Of a stretch of 64,000 bases of DNA, positions 62,641 to 64,000 are shown in pieces (the stretch's first letter is position 1; every line of letters begins with the position of its first letter). Source of the stretch: Gymnogyps californianus (Eukaryota > Chordata > Aves > Accipitriformes > Cathartidae); assembly GCF_018139145.2 (NCBI RefSeq), contig NC_059500.1, forward strand, positions 45,778,072-45,842,071, given 5' to 3'. The notes beneath the pieces were generated by a model. That model ran no database searches. It was not told the DNA's origin and worked only from the letters and a program-made list of their open reading frames with translations. The translations under genes were made by a program, and so were the position numbers.

Positions 62641-63111
62641 TTTTGGCCTTTAAAATCACTAATGGGTTTGAAAGAAAACTTTCCCCTTCATATCCCTCCC
62701 CAGGATCTTACAAACTCCTGCACCCGTATCAGTTATTTTAATCTTTACCGCACAAAGTAGAGATTCCTTTAAATTACTTAGTCTGGTTTCCAAAAGAGAC
62801 CCCAGAGCTCAATGATTTCTTAACGAGTAGTGAACTTTTCATTTCTTCGCTACATGTATCCTCAAAATGAGGAGAGGAATGTTTCTACTTCACGAAAATA
62901 GAGGGACCTGATTTTTTAACCCATCTTTTTTTCCAGCTGCATAGGCACTTCGAGGCCTAGAGAGGATGCTTATCCTTGTAAACGACCTATCCAATTATTT
63001 ATTGACTCGATTAGTGGCAACAGTAAAAGGAGAGGCTGAATGTTGGTTAGTATAGTGTGCAAACTGTACTGCAGTATAAAAATATTATGTGTTATGATGT
63101 ATCCATACTAA

Positions 63112-63327
63112 CATCAAAGTAGTAAAGAGAGCAAAACCCAGTCATTGGAGCCCCTTGATGCTGACAAAACCCTTGCAAATAACAGGCTTCAGCAGTACCA
63201 GGGTCGTGCTGATATCTGGTTTGACAGTGCCCCTAGGTGCACTGATGATGGGGATCTTGCACGTTCAGTGTACAAGAAGACCGTGGAAGGCCTGGGAGCA
63301 GAGGAGTTTGCATGCATACATCCCTAG
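63112..63327 (+). other. 71-codon stop-free frame of coding-like composition (doubtful)
   Basis: The frame is open from after a TAA at 63109-63111 to a TAG at 63325-63327 and has no in-frame ATG. The residues are charged and mixed (for example GRADIWFDSAPRCTDDGDLA), with a more even base composition than the surrounding AT-rich DNA, which resembles an exon or an old retrocopy fragment. There is no convincing acceptor at its start. I do not recognise the product. Confidence 0.12.
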
Positions 63328-64000
63328 CTAGAAACAGAACTAGTTACATCTCTGTTGTTTTACTTTTGGTGAGCTTTGTCTGCATTTCTCAGTGTCCAAA
63401 AGAAAACTGTCCCTCCTATCTGATTTCCAGACTTTTTTACCCTAAATGATCAATGCTAAGGGCTTGAAAGATTTAACTTTACTCTTAATGCTTTATGGCC
63501 TCGTGTTTCATGTCATCCATCATCATATAAGTACATACTAACTTTTCTGTCCTAACGTGTGCAGAAATTAATGTAGTTCCTTGTTGACAAATGGAAAATC
63601 AATTAATGTGTTCCAATAAAGAGCATTCTCAAGTAGATCAACTTGCTTAAGATGCCTTTCTACCCTAATTAAGTGATGTGACTCTGTGTGTCCTATTGTG
63701 GATCTCAACTATGTACCATGGAGATGATAAAATACTACACTGAAGCTTAATTTGAAGTTTGGCTAACCCATCCTATGAATCTATTTCAAAGTGACATTAA
63801 TTACTTTCTTAGCTTTGACACCTCATCAAATACAAGACTAGTGCCTAGGCTATAATAATAATAATGGTTGGATTTTTTTGTTGTTGTTGTTTTGGGGTTT
63901 TTTTTCACCAAGGGGAGGCTTGCAAACAGCTGGTTGTGAATCTGTTGTTTTATGAGCCTATAAAAGAAAGTAATCTCAGTAACAGGAGACTTACTGACTT

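Larger units (their letters stand above)
61938..64000. other. Unique DNA with two GC-richer ORF islands
   Basis: Unique sequence to the end of the window. Two local GC-richer islands carry the ORFs listed at 62425 and 63112. An interrupted T/G-rich simple tract lies at about 63873-63905. No recognised gene or transposon is present. Confidence 0.55.

Overview
This window looks like AT-rich, gene-poor nuclear DNA from a bird. The evidence is the repeat content. Three minus-strand CR1 LINE copies keep the avian 3'-end signature (a TTCTATGATTC-type tail on the element strand) and readable endonuclease/reverse-transcriptase remnants. There are also several solo LTRs of an avian endogenous-retrovirus superfamily, two of which have exact 5-bp target-site duplications, as expected for class III/ERVL-type insertions. 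There is no operon, ribosome binding site, bacterial gene, rRNA, recognisable tRNA or CRISPR array. Almost all ORFs of 60-100 codons are what chance gives in a sequence this long; the few longer ones lie mostly inside CR1 or LTR sequence.

Layout. 1-15.5 kb: unique AT-rich DNA with an LTR 5' fragment (874-1081), a small CR1 tail (8674-8806) and simple repeats. 15.5-16.1 kb: solo LTR, minus strand, with CCAGT duplications. 22.8-25.3 kb: a decayed CR1 with endonuclease and RT remnants, minus strand. 30.5-30.8 kb: a short CR1 3' end, minus strand. 37.6-38.3 kb: a solo LTR of the same family as the one at 15.5 kb, in the opposite orientation. 45.0-46.3 kb: a younger CR1 whose RT palm motif is intact and whose frame is broken by one TGA. 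48.0-49.1 kb: a 1,070-bp solo LTR with GATAT duplications and an internal minisatellite. 49-64 kb: mostly unique sequence, with a possible ancient CR1 scrap at 54.5 kb and a few GC-richer islands.

No host gene can be named. The window is most simply a gene desert or part of a very long intron. A handful of intervals have good splice-acceptor and donor signals around an open frame. The best is a possible terminal coding exon at 46774-47118 (+), 114 codons open directly after a strong acceptor, with a poly(A) signal at 47434. An upstream candidate exon at 44337-44401 (+) ends in a compatible phase. These are reported as hypotheses, because splice-like signals with short open frames are common by chance in 64 kb. 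I did not find a clear undescribed biological system.
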